Part shown: positions 1-10,394 of the stretch, piece by piece
Layout of the letters: each line of letters opens with the position of its first letter
Position numbering within the stretch: position 1 is the first letter of the stretch
NCBI GenBank assembly: GCA_028826165.1
Contig: JAPDFW010000060.1
Location: 62,001-126,000, forward strand
Origin: Anaeramoeba ignava
Taxonomy: Eukaryota > Metamonada > Anaeramoebidae
Direction: 5' to 3'
DNA: 64,000 nucleotides
Translations under genes and position numbers: made by a program
The notes under the pieces: model-generated
Database searches by the model: none
What the model was told of the DNA's origin: nothing
The model's input: only the letters and a program-made list of their open reading frames with translations

Positions 1-58
1 AATTACATGAAATCAAATCTAAAAAAAAATTTATTTTTAATTCAAATAAAAAAATTAG

Positions 59-808
59 TCTTCAAATTGTGATGTGAAAATAACATCTCAAGAATGTAAA
101 AATTTTGCAAATTTAGAAACAGATGATATGTATGAAAAATATGATCCTGGAGATGCAACTTGTTGGTATAGTAAAAAATATAATGAATATGCAACAGTTC
201 ATTTTCCATTACCCAATTTTTTATGGTCATTATTTTTTTGGATTCCACTTTTTTTTACTTGCATTCCAGTATTTTTGTGGTTTAGATCTAAAACCAAAGG
301 TAGTTGTGATTGTTTTAAGAGTTGTGATGATGTTTGTTGTAATTGTAGATGTAATTGCAATTCAAGAAGAAGTGTAAGAAATCCACCAATTCCAAACAAC
401 CGACCAATGGAAATTAGTGGACCAACTCAAATAACTCATAATGTATCAATTCCTGAACCAGTTGGAGAACGTGATGATATGTCAGACTCAAGTGATACAG
501 TTGAACCACCACCACCAAAATTAACAGGAAATGAAGATTTTGAAACAATGGTCCAAATTTATGGAAATCGAAATCAAACTGGAAATCAAACTGGAAATCA
601 AACTGGAAATGATTATAATTATAATTATGAACCAACTGGAAATGATGAAATTCCAATGGAAGTTATTCAAATGCAAATGAATGAATATAATTCACCTTAT
701 AATCAATATTATAATCAACAAGAACCTCAAACAAATGATCAAATGAATGCTGGTCCTTTATATAATCCTTATAATCAAGATTCAAATCAAGGAAACAAAG
801 AATTTTAA
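59..808 (+). CDS. Two-TM Cys-rich membrane protein, copy A (last exon only, 5' exons outside window)
   Basis: This is the last exon of a gene whose earlier exons lie before the window. The acceptor AG is at 57-58 and the open frame runs from 59 to the TAA at 808. It matches exon 4 of copy B (1756-2532) almost base for base. In order it shows the end of a Cys-containing ectodomain (SSNCD, ECKNF, TCWYSKKY), one hydrophobic segment at about 217-290 (FLWSLFFWIPLFFTCIPVFLW), a Cys-rich membrane-proximal stretch (CDCFKSCDDVCCNC) that could be palmitoylated, a PPPPKLTGNEDF motif, three QTGN repeats, and an Asn/Gln/Tyr-rich tail ending NQGNKEF. No known family was recognised. The tail is inferred to be cytosolic. 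A role as a surface receptor or adhesion protein is only a guess. Confidence 0.72.
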   Translation, partial: SSNCDVKITSQECKNFANLETDDMYEKYDPGDATCWYSKKYNEYATVHFPLPNFLWSLFFWIPLFFTCIPVFLWFRSKTKGSCDCFKSCDDVCCNCRCNCNSRRSVRNPPIPNNRPMEISGPTQITHNVSIPEPVGERDDMSDSSDTVEPPPPKLTGNEDFETMVQIYGNRNQTGNQTGNQTGNDYNYNYEPTGNDEIPMEVIQMQMNEYNSPYNQYYNQQEPQTNDQMNAGPLYNPYNQDSNQGNKEF

Positions 809-1037
809 ATAATTTAAAAACAAAAACAAGAAAAGAAAAATTTTCTTTTTCAATTTTCCATTTTAAATTTATTTCCAAATTATTTTCCAATTCCAATTTA
901 TTTTTAATTTTGAAAAAAAAAAGAGAGAAGAAAACCAACAAAAAAATAATTTTTTTTGATCAAATTTTCATTTCATTTTTTTATTCTTATTTTTATTCTT
1001 TTTTTGTTTTATTTTTTGAATAGGCAAAAAAGTCAAA

Positions 1038-2532
1038 ATGGTTTCGCCACATTTTTGTATGAATTCTTTTCGTATTGCTTTTTGTTGTTTTTTTTTACCT
1101 GCATTTATATGGTTAATAATTGATGTTGTAACTCGTTCAAAATTTGAAAAAGTTGATTGTGAAATAACTGATAAATATTATGTTGAATATCTTGTTGAAG
1201 GAATAACAGATACTTATGTTCCTTCTTATACAACTCCTCAATATAGATTACCAAATCCTCTTGATCTTTCTCCAAAAAATGTTACTCCTTTTCATTCTTT
1301 TTCACCTCATTCTGTTTCTTTGGAAAATCTTTTTGGTGCAAATTGTTTTCCAAGACCTACTATTAACTATATTTCTTTTTTTCAAGTAACATTCTTTTTT
1401 CAATTTAAAATCCAAATTCAAAATCAAAATCAAAATTAAAATCAAAATTAAAATTAAAATTAAAATCAAAAAATATAGTTAAATTACACAACAAAGGATG
1501 GAACAAAATATAGTGAATATGCTTGTAATTTTGGAAGACGTTGTAAGTGTTTTTATATATTATTTTATAAATAAATCCAAAAAAAATGGAATAAAAATAA
1601 ATTTGGAAAATAAATCAAAAAATAAAAATAAAATAGGTTTTACAAGAAGAGGAACTAGTTGCAAAGTAAATTTCCAAAAATAAATAAATAAATTCAATTT
1701 AATTACATGAAATCAAATCTAAAAAAAAATTTATTTTTAATTCAAATAAAATTAGTCTTCAAGTTGTGATAAAAAAATAACATCTCAAGAATGTAAAAAT
1801 TTTGCAAATTTAGAAACAGATGATATGTATGAAAAATATGATCTTGGAGATGCAACTTGTTGGTATAGTAAAAAATATAATGAATATGCAACAGTTCATT
1901 TTCCATTACCCAATTTTTTATGGTCATTATTTTTTTGGGTTCCACTTTTTTTTACTTGCATTCCAGTATTTTTGTGGCTTAGATCCGAAAAAAAAGGTAG
2001 TTGTGATTGTTTTAAGAGTTATGATGATGTTTGTTGTAATTGCAATTCAAGAAGAAGAGGTGTAAGAAATCCACCAATTCCAAACAATCAACCAATGGAA
2101 ATTAGTGGACCAACTCAAGACACTCATAAAATGTCAGTTCCTGAACCAGTTGGAGAATTAGATGGAAAACCAGATGAAATTAAAGTATTTGATAAACCAC
2201 CACCAAAATTAACAGGAAATGAAGATTTTGAAAAAATGGTTCAAATTTATGAAGATCAAAATCAAACAGGAAATCAAACAGGAAATCAAACAGGAAATCA
2301 AACAGGAAATCAAACAGGAAATCAAACAGGAAACAATGATGATATTTATAATGAACCAACTGGAAATGATGAAATTCCAATGGAAGTTATTCAAATGCAA
2401 ATGAATGAATATAATTCATCTTATAATCAATATTATAATCAACAAGAACCTCAAACAAATGATCAAACGAATACTGGTCCTTTATATAATCCTTATAATC
2501 AAGATTCAAATCAAGGAAACAAAGAATTTTAA
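1038..2532 (+). CDS. Two-TM Cys-rich membrane protein, copy B (complete, 4 exons)
   Basis: Exons 1038-1385, 1479-1542, 1637-1665 and 1756-2532 join in frame (phases 0, 1, 0) to give 405 residues; all introns are GT..AG. The N-terminal hydrophobic segment (CCFFLPAFIWLIIDVV, residues about 14-30) is a signal anchor or first TM. It is followed by a roughly 140-residue domain with conserved cysteines (VDCEI, GANCF, YACNFGRRC, GTSCK, SSSCD, QECKNF, ATCWY). A second TM (FLWSLFFWVPLFFTCIPVFLW) leads to a Cys-rich juxtamembrane stretch, a PPPPKLTGNEDF motif, six QTGN repeats and the same NQGNKEF end as copy A. Exon 3 is only 29 nt. Copy A and copy B share even the preceding intron, so the duplication is recent. 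The family is unrecognised. The topology (both termini in, Cys loop out) is inferred. Confidence 0.75.
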
Positions 2533-2801
2533 AAACAAGAAAACAAACAAAAAAGAAAAGGAAAGAAAAAAGGATTTTCCAAAATTTTTCCTTCTTTTAA
2601 TTATTAATTATTGATTATTGATTATTGATTTTTGATTTTTGATTTTTAATTATTGATTTTTGATTATTTAATTTTTATTTTTTTTGACAGAATTCACTTA
2701 TTCAATCCAAAAAAAAACAAAAAATTTTTTTTCATTTTTTCTTTCACTCTTATTTTCTTTTATTTTTACTCAAAATTAAAAATCAATTAAAAAAAAAATC
2801 A

Positions 2802-4458
2802 ATGAAAAGAAAAGTTTGCAGAATTATTTGCTGTTTGAATTTTTGTTTTTTTTTTCTTCCAGCAATTATATGGCTTGGAATTGATCAATCAGTAAGAACT
2901 TCACTTGTTAAAACTGATTGTGAAATTATTGATAAATATTATATTGAGTATTCATATAAATTTCCAGAATCTTTACCCATTGTTTCTCCTGATACAACTC
3001 CTCAATATAGAGCAACTCGACCAACTCAATTAACTCAACAAACTCAACAAACTTCTTTAGAAAATTTATTTGCAAGTTCTTGCTATACTCATGCAACTAC
3101 TAATTATGTTCCTTTCTTTCGTGTAATTTTTATTCTTTTGTTTTGTTTTGTTTTGTTTATTTCTTTCTTTTCTTTTCTTTTCTTAGTTAGTTTATAATGC
3201 AGATGGAACTTCTTATAATGAAACTTCTTGTAATTTTGGAAAAGTTTGTAAGTTGATTTTGATTTTGGATTTTAATTTTGAATTTAATTTTAATTTTGAT
3301 TTTAATTTTGGATTTTGATTTTCAATTTGATTTGGATTTTAAATTTGATTTTAATTTTGATTTTAATTTTGATTTTAATTTTAATTTTGATTTTTAATTT
3401 TAATTTTGATTTTAATTTTAATTTTTATTTTGGTTTTGATTTTAATTTTGATTTTAATTTTGATTTTAATTTTGGATTTTAATTTTGGTTTTAATTTAAT
3501 TTTGATTTTGATTTTGATTTTGATATTAATTTTGATTTAAATTTTAATTTTAATTTGAATATTTAGGTTGGACAAGAAAAGGTTCAAGTTGTTCAGTAAA
3601 TTCCTTTAAATAAATAAATAAAAAATAATTTATATTTGAAAAAATAATCAAAATAGGTAAGTAATTGTGACACATCAATTTCAACAAGTTCATGCAAAAA
3701 TTTTGCGAATTTAAAAAAATCAAGTATATATGAAAAATATGATATTGGTTCAGCAGATTGTTGGTATAGTAAGAAGCAAAATGATTATGCAACAGTCCAT
3801 TATCCAATGCCAAATTATGCATGGTGTTTATTTTTCTGGATCCCATTCATTATTTTGAGTATTCCCGTTTGCGTTTATATGAAACAAAATGAAATCTTTC
3901 CTTGTAGAAAATGTTGTTCAAAAATCAGGAAATGGATATCAAAGAGAAAATTTCTTTTTGGATAATAATAATAATAATAATTATAATCAATTACAAAATC
4001 AAAGAAATGAAGATTATCATTTGAATCAAAAACAAAACAATCCAAATCTAAATGAGAGATTACTTGATAACGAAACAATTGTTGATCCACCTCCTCCAAA
4101 ACCAACAGCAAATGATGATTTAAAATCAATAATGGAACTTTATCGAAACAATCATGAAACAAACCAAAAGCATAAAGATCCAAATCAAAATCAAAATCAA
4201 AATCAAAATCAAAATCAAAATTCAAGTGGAAATCAAAAATTTCAACGTTATCAAAATTTATTCCAAAATGATGGTTATAATTATTATAAATATCAAAATG
4301 ATTTTGCAAATCAAACCAATGAAATGCAAATGAATGTATTTCAACCTCAAAATTCTCAACTTAATCCATTTCCACCTTTTACTCAAACAAATCAAGCAGG
4401 ACCAATATATAATCCAAATACAGAAAATTATAATATTCAAGAAAACAAAGAATTTTGA
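2802..4458 (+). CDS. Two-TM Cys-rich membrane protein, copy C (4 exons, +1 frameshift in last exon)
   Basis: Exons 2802-3122, 3187-3247, 3567-3595 and 3657-4458 have the same boundaries and phases as copy B, including the 29-nt third exon. The protein is more diverged: N-terminal TM (FCFFFLPAIIWLGIDQ), the same Cys pattern (TDCEI, SSCYT, SCNFGKVC, GSSCS, SNCD, SSCKNF, ADCWYSKK), second TM (WCLFFWIPFIILSIPVCVY) and CRKCC juxtamembrane stretch. The frame entering exon 4 stops at the TAA at 3960-3962, while the homologous tail (PPPPKPTANDDL, NQ repeats, NIQENKEF end) is one frame ahead, opening from about 3889. One surplus base, or a +1 slip, between about 3925 and 3962 reconciles the two. The gene is therefore a young pseudogene, carries a sequencing indel, or is frameshifted during translation. 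Confidence 0.65.
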
Positions 4459-4498
4459 TTTTGATTTTTATTTTTATTTTCAATTATTTTCAAAAAAA

Positions 4499-5839
4499 TC
4501 ACACTTTTTCATTCAAAATCAAATAATTCTCTTTTTCTTTTTCCTTTTCTTTTTGTCTCATTTCAATTAATTTTTTGATATTTTCCTTTTCAATTTGAAG
4601 AGCAAAAGTTTCTAATTGAATTTTTCCCATTTTTTGATTAAATTTTTGGATTCTTTGCCAAGAATTATAAATATATAAATTCTTTTCTTTAAAATTACTT
4701 TTAACTTGATCTTGAAGGTTTTGATTAGAATTTGAATTGGAAAACTCAACAATTTTATCAACATTTTCTTTTTCAAAATTTTCAATTTGATTTTCAATTT
4801 GAATTTCATTTTCAATTAAATTATCATCTTCATTTTCAAGTTCAAAACATAATTTCCATAATTTTTCAATATTTTTTCCTTTTTCTAAAAGATTTCGAAG
4901 AAATTCAAGTGATTGGTTACTTTTTGAAACAAATCTTGATAATCGAGAAAATTGATCTTCTCGAAATTGTTCCATTTTTTTTTTTTCTTCAAGAAATTTT
5001 TCAATTAAAAATTCTTTTTCTTTTTTTAATAAAGAATTCTTTTCACAAAATTCCATTTTAATATTTTTCAATTTCCTTTTATTCTCTTCAATTTGTTGAT
5101 TTAAATCTTGGATTAATTGTTGATTTTGTTGAGAAATTTGAGAATTTTTTTGATCTAAAAATTTTTTTTTTTCGAAATTTTCTTTCTTTTTTTGAGTTGA
5201 GTTTTGAAACTTATTTTGAATTTGTTGTTTTTTATTTTTTAAATATTCAATTTTGGGACGTTTTGAAATATTGATTAAATTTTCCAATTCTTGTTGATTT
5301 TCAAAAGTTGATTCTTTTTGATTTAGATTTTGTTTTTGGATTTTTTTTTGAATTTCTTTTTTTTGTGTTTGAATTTCTTCAATTTTTTTATTAATTTTTT
5401 TTTCTAATTCTTCATTTTCTTTTGCAAAATTATTATTTAAGATGAGAAATTCATTTGCAATTTGATTTAATTCTTGATTTAATTTTTGAGTTTTTGTTCC
5501 ACTTTTTTTTATGATTTGATTTAAAAAATTTTCTTGTTTTTTCTCATTTAATTTAATTAATATTTTGCATTGATTTAGAATTTTTTCATTTATTTCAAAA
5601 TGATTTTGTTTTTCAAGTTGATTTTGGATTTTCAATTTATTTTCTTTTTCGAATTGATTTTGTTCTTCTTTTTTGATTTTTGGAAGAAAATTTTCGATTT
5701 TCTTTTTTTCTTTTTTTTCTAAATTCTTTTTAACAAATTAAAATTAAAAATTGAAATAAAAATTGAAACAAAAATTGAAATTAGATTTTCTTACTTTTAA
5801 TCTTTGTAAATTTATTATATTTTTTTGATTATTTGACAT
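4499..5839 (-). CDS. Long coiled-coil protein, 2 exons
   Basis: On the minus strand a 15-codon first exon (5839-5795, starting MSNNQKNI) ends at GTAAG. A 69-bp intron (5794-5726) joins it in phase 0 to the main exon 5725-4499, giving 423 residues. Almost the whole product is Glu/Lys/Gln/Asn-rich heptad-like helix with no aromatic core domain, so a long coiled coil is predicted. The only landmarks are an ENFLPKIKK segment near residue 30 and a tail rich in KEKEKE. Its stop lies 40 bp from the convergent stop of copy C. Cytoskeletal, axonemal or centrosomal proteins of this size often look like this, but no specific family could be assigned. The TTCCAC box about 46 bp upstream of the ATG is shared with three GTPase genes further right. 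Confidence 0.7.
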
Positions 5840-5883
5840 TAATTTTATGTTTTGAAAAATGAAAAATTCAATTCAAAAAAAAA

Positions 5884-6640
5884 AGTGGAATTGATTTATT
5901 TTTGACTTTGATTTTAATAAATAAATAAATAAAAAGTGGAATTAATTTAATTTTTATTTTAGATTTTGATTTTAATAAATAAAATAAAAAGTGGAATTAA
6001 TTTATTTTTATTTTAGATTTTGATTTAAATAAATAAATAAAAAGTGGAATTAATTTAATTTTAATTTTGATTTAAAAAAATAAATAAATAAAAAGTGGAA
6101 TTAATTTATTTTTATTTTAGATTTTGATTTAAAAAAATAAATAAATAAAAAGTGGAATTAATTTATTTTTATTTTTGACTTTGATTTTAATAAATAAATA
6201 AAAGTGGAATTGATTTATTTTTATTTTAGAATTTGATTTAAATAAATAAAATAAATAGTGGAATTTATTTATTTTGGATTTTGATTTTAATAAATAAATA
6301 AATAAAAAGTGGAATTAATTTATTTTTATTTTTAGAATTTGATTTTAATAAATAAATAAAAAGTGGAATTAATTTATTTTGGATTTTGATTTTAATAAAT
6401 AAATAAATAAAAAGTGGAATTAATTTATTTTTGACTTTGATTTAAATAAATAAATAAAAAGTGGAATTAATTTAATTTTAATTTAATTTTAGATTTTAAT
6501 AAATAAATAAAAAGTGGAATTGATTTATTTTTATTTTAGATTTTGATTTTAATAAATAAATAAAATAAATAGTGGAATTAATTTATTTTGGATTTTGATT
6601 TTAATAAATAAATAAATAAATAAAAAGTGGAATTAATTTA
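5884..6640. repeat. Minisatellite, about 15 units of 46-59 bp
   Basis: The core GTGGAATT recurs near 5885, 5935, 5991, 6044, 6095, 6152, 6204, 6258, 6309, 6363, 6414, 6461, 6514, 6572 and 6627. Each core is followed by T-rich sequence (AATTTATTTTTATTTTAGA, TTTTGATTT) and then an AATAAATAAATAAAAA spacer. The array fills the divergent space between the coiled-coil gene (-) and the SNX9-like gene (+). No coding frame runs through it. Confidence 0.9.
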
Positions 6641-6731
6641 TTTTTATTTTAGAATTTGATTTTAAAAAATAAAAATCATTTTTCATTTTTTTCATTTTTT
6701 TATTTTTTTATTTAAAATAAATTCGTTAGAA

Positions 6732-9634
6732 ATGGAAAACGAAATGGAAAACGAAATGGAAAACGAAAATAACGAAATGGAAAACGAAATGGAAAAGGAA
6801 GAAAATAATGAAGTTGAACCAATTCAACCACTTTATTATGTAATTGCAACTGCAAATTTTGAAAAACAAGAAGAAGAAGAAATGAGTTTTAAAAAAGATG
6901 ATTTAATAACAATCGTTTGTGATAAATATAATTGGTGGGTTGGCTTTATTGACCCAGAAAACCCAGGATTTATTCCAAAAAAGTAAAAAAAAAACTATTC
7001 TATAAGAAAAATTACGAATTATTTCCTCAATTAAATTTTTAATTATAAATATAAATATAAATCTAAATATAAATATAAATATAAATATAAATATAAATAT
7101 AAATATAAATATAAATATAAATATATAAATATAAATATAAAAATAAATATAAATATAAATATAAATATAAATATAAATATAAATATAAATATAAAATATA
7201 AATATAAATATTAAAATATAATTATAAATATATAAATATAAATATAAATATAAATATAAATATAAATATAAATATAAATATAATTATAAATATAAATATA
7301 AATATAAAAAAAATATAAATATAAATATAAATATAAATATAAATATAAATATAAATATAAATATAAATATAAATATAAATATAAATATAAAATAATTATA
7401 AATATAAATATAAATATAAATATAAAAATAAATATAATTATAAATATAAATATAAAATATAAATATAAAATATAAATATAAACATAAAATATAATTATAA
7501 ATATAAATATAAATAAATAAAAATATAAATGTAAATATAAATATAAATATAAATATAAATAAAAATATAAATATAAATATAAATATAATTATAATTATAA
7601 ATATAAATATAAATATAAATATAAATATAAATATAAATATAAATATAAATATAAATGTAAATATAAATATAAATATAAATATAAATATAAATATAAATTT
7701 AAATATAAATGTAAATGTAAATATAAATGAAGTTATGTGAAAATTTATGAAGAAAGTACTATTTCAGAATCAAATTCTAATGCAGAAGAAGTAAATAATA
7801 ATAATCAAGAATCTGATGAATTTGAAGACCTTGATTTACAACAACCTGATAAAAACTCAAAATATTCTGATCAAATGGAAGAAGTTTTAAATGAAGATGA
7901 ATTTGTTGATGTTTTTCATCAAAATCTAAATCAAGAAAAGAAAATGAATGAAATCAAAATTGTAAAGGCAAAAGAAGAGGAAGTTGCTGAAAAATTTAAA
8001 AATTCCCAATATTATTTAGATGTAAATTATTGAAAAGCAAAGAAAAAAGCAAAAATTTTTTTATAATTTTCTTCAATTTTTTTCAATTTTTTTCAATTTA
8101 AATTATAAAGGATAATTTTATATGGAAAAAAAATAAAAATTCAGAAAATCGAACATTCGAAATTGTAAAAGTAGAAAAGAGAAGGAAATCTTTTAGATTA
8201 AAACAATCAGGAGCTTATAAAATTATAACAAATGTAAAATTGAAAAATTCAATTTTAAAAATTTAAATAAAATTTAAATTGAAAAATTCAAATCAAATTT
8301 ATAAAAAAAAAGCCAGGAAAATACCAAATAACTCACTCTTTACAAGATTTTATTAAATTATCAGAAAAGTTTCAAAAAGAATTTCAAAGCATTTTAATTC
8401 CTCAAATTTCTAAATCTAAAAATGAAAGTAATTGAAATTAATTCAAATTCAAATTAAAATTAAAATTAAAATTAAAATTAAAATTAAAATTAAAATTCAA
8501 TTTAAAATTAAAATTCAATTTAAAATTAAAATTAAAATTAAAATTAAAATTAAAATTAAAATTAAAATTAAAATTAAAATTAAAATTAAAATTAAAATTA
8601 AAATTAAAATTAAAATTAAAATTAAAATTAAAATTAAAATTAAAATTAAAATTAAAATTAAAATTAAAATTAAAATCAAAATCAAAATTAAAATTAAAAT
8701 TTAAAGTTTCATCAATTGAACAAGAGCTTAAAACATTTCTAGTGGAAATAAATAGTCATCCAATTCTTTGTCAATCTCATACCTTTTTAAATTTTCTTGG
8801 AATTTCTCAAGCAATAATTGAAAATCCAAAATTTGAATTTGAAAGGAAATTAACATCTTATTTTGAAGAAATTGGAATTGATCATCAAAAAAAATTACAT
8901 GATTTTAATTATTATGTTCATAAATTAGAATCTGAATTTAAAAGTTTAAAAGATAGCATGATTAAACTTACAAAACAAAATCAAGGTTTAAATCAAAATT
9001 AAAAAATTTAAATTAAAAATTCAAATATTGAAACATTTTTTTCTAAAATATAGAATTGGGTGATAGTTTTGTAGAAGCTGGAGAAATTTTTAACGAATTA
9101 GGGAAAATTAAATTTGATTGGGATTCTCCAAAAGAAAATCAAGAAATACGAGGAAAAAGACAAAGTAATATTGGATCTACACTTGTTGCATTTTCATTTA
9201 CACTAAATCAAATATCAAAACTTATAAAAGACGAAGTGATTTCAAGTGCAGAACCTTTAATCACTTTTCTTTCTAGATATTTAACTTTACTTTCTTCATT
9301 TTCACAAGTTATTAAAAGAAAAGAAAATTTAAAATCAAAATGTGATTCAAGTTTGAATAATTTAAGCAAAATGGAAAAGAATCCAAATCAACAACCTCAA
9401 AAAATTGCAATAGAAAAAAAGAAGCATCAAGATTTAACTCTTATTTATAAGAATTTTCAACTTGCTGTTCTTGGAGAAATGAAAAATTTCCAATCAAATA
9501 TTTCTTCAGATCTTCGAAATTCAAGTCGTGAATTTGTTACAAATCAAATTAAATTTCATAAAAAAATGGGAGAATTATGGGAATATATTTTATCTTTTCT
9601 TGACGAAACTGAAAAAGAAAAAAAAAGGAAATGA
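6732..9634 (+). CDS. SNX9/18/33-type sorting nexin (SH3-PX-BAR), 6 exons
   Basis: Exons 6732-6982, 7733-8021, 8111-8233, 8313-8427, 8707-8985 and 9054-9634 splice in frame to 545 residues (human SNX9 is about 595). After repeated MENE at the N-terminus comes an SH3 domain, residues about 35-90 (YYVIATANFEKQEEEEMSF, then NWWVGFI and GFIPKNYVKIYEE, with intron 1 inside the last strand). An acidic Asn/Glu linker follows. The PX domain at about 181-310 shows FEIVKVEKRRKSFRLKQSG, THSLQDFIKLSEKF, IPQIS and SHPILCQSHTFLNFLG. The BAR domain at about 340-540 shows EAGEIFNELGKI, then long amphipathic helices. Proteins of this family sense or drive membrane curvature and bind dynamin and WASP through SH3 during endocytosis and macropinocytosis. 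The canonical Arg-Arg-Tyr of PX is replaced by THS, so phosphoinositide binding may differ. Splice sites are inferred from phase and homology. Confidence 0.85.
6983..7732 (+). repeat. ATAAAT microsatellite filling intron 1 of the SNX9-like gene
   Basis: The 750-bp intron begins GTAAAA and ends TGAAG. From about 7040 to 7730 it is nearly pure ATAAAT/ATATAA hexamer with few interruptions. Splicing across it restores the last strand of the SH3 domain. Confidence 0.85.
8428..8706 (+). repeat. AAATTA hexamer array in intron 4 of the SNX9-like gene
   Basis: Between donor GTAATT at 8428 and acceptor AAAG at 8706 the sequence is almost only AAATTA repeats. It reads as a Lys-Ile open frame, but that is a composition artefact. 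Confidence 0.85.
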
Positions 9635-10394
9635 ATTCAAAATCATAAATTTAAATTTTAATTATAAATCTAAATCTAAATCTAAATCTAAATCTAAATC
9701 TAAATCTAAATCATAAATATAATTCTAATTTTAATTTTAATTTTAATTTTAATTCTAATTCTAATTTTAATTTTAAATATAAATATAAATATAAATATAA
9801 ATCTAAATCTAATTTTAAATCTAAATCTAATTCTAAATCTAATTCTAATTATAAATATAAATCTAAATCTAAATATAAATATAAATATAAATCTAATTTT
9901 AATTCTAATTCTAATTATAAATCTAAATATAAATCTAAATCTAAATATAAATCTAAATCTAAATATAAATCTAAATCTAAATCTAATTTTAAATCTAAAT
10001 ATAATTTTAAATCTAATTCTAATTCTAATTCTAATTCTAATTCTAAATCTAAATATAATTTTAAATCTAATTCTAATTCTAATTCTAAATCTAAATCTAA
10101 ATCTAATTATAATTTTAATTATAATTCTAAATATAATTCTAATTATAAATCTAATTCTAATTCTAATTTTAATTTTAATTTTAAATATAAATGAAAATTG
10201 GAAAATAATTTCCTTTTATTTTTTATTTTCAGATTAAGAACAAAATAGGGAAAAAAATTTATAACAACTCATCATGAGTTTTAATAAAAAAATTTTTAAT
10301 CATTTACTTTTCCAAAATTTTTTTTTTTCATTTTTTTTTTTTATTTTTATTTTTGTTTAATTAGTTAAAATAAGATTTATTTTGATTGCTTTAA
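9635..10394. repeat. TAAATC/TAATTC/TAATTT microsatellite and spacer, no gene seen
   Basis: After the SNX9-like stop, about 9660-10195 is a mixed hexamer array (TAAATC, TAATTC, TAAATA, TAATTT). Then 10196-10394 is plain A/T-rich spacer with T-runs typical of sequence before start codons here. No open frame with coding character was found on either strand. Confidence 0.8.

Noticed and set aside
3909-3933. A 25-nt intron (GTAGAAAATG to AAATCAG) that would repair the frame of membrane-protein copy C
   Set aside because: It would be far shorter than any other intron here (at least about 64 bp) and would remove the conserved CRKCC stretch. Kept only as a remote alternative to a frameshift.
8432-8704. 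Lys-Ile repeat open frame on the plus strand
   Set aside because: A pure AAATTA hexamer array inside an intron of the SNX9-like gene. The same artefact occurs at 41667-41966, 49325-49742, 61733-62266 and elsewhere.
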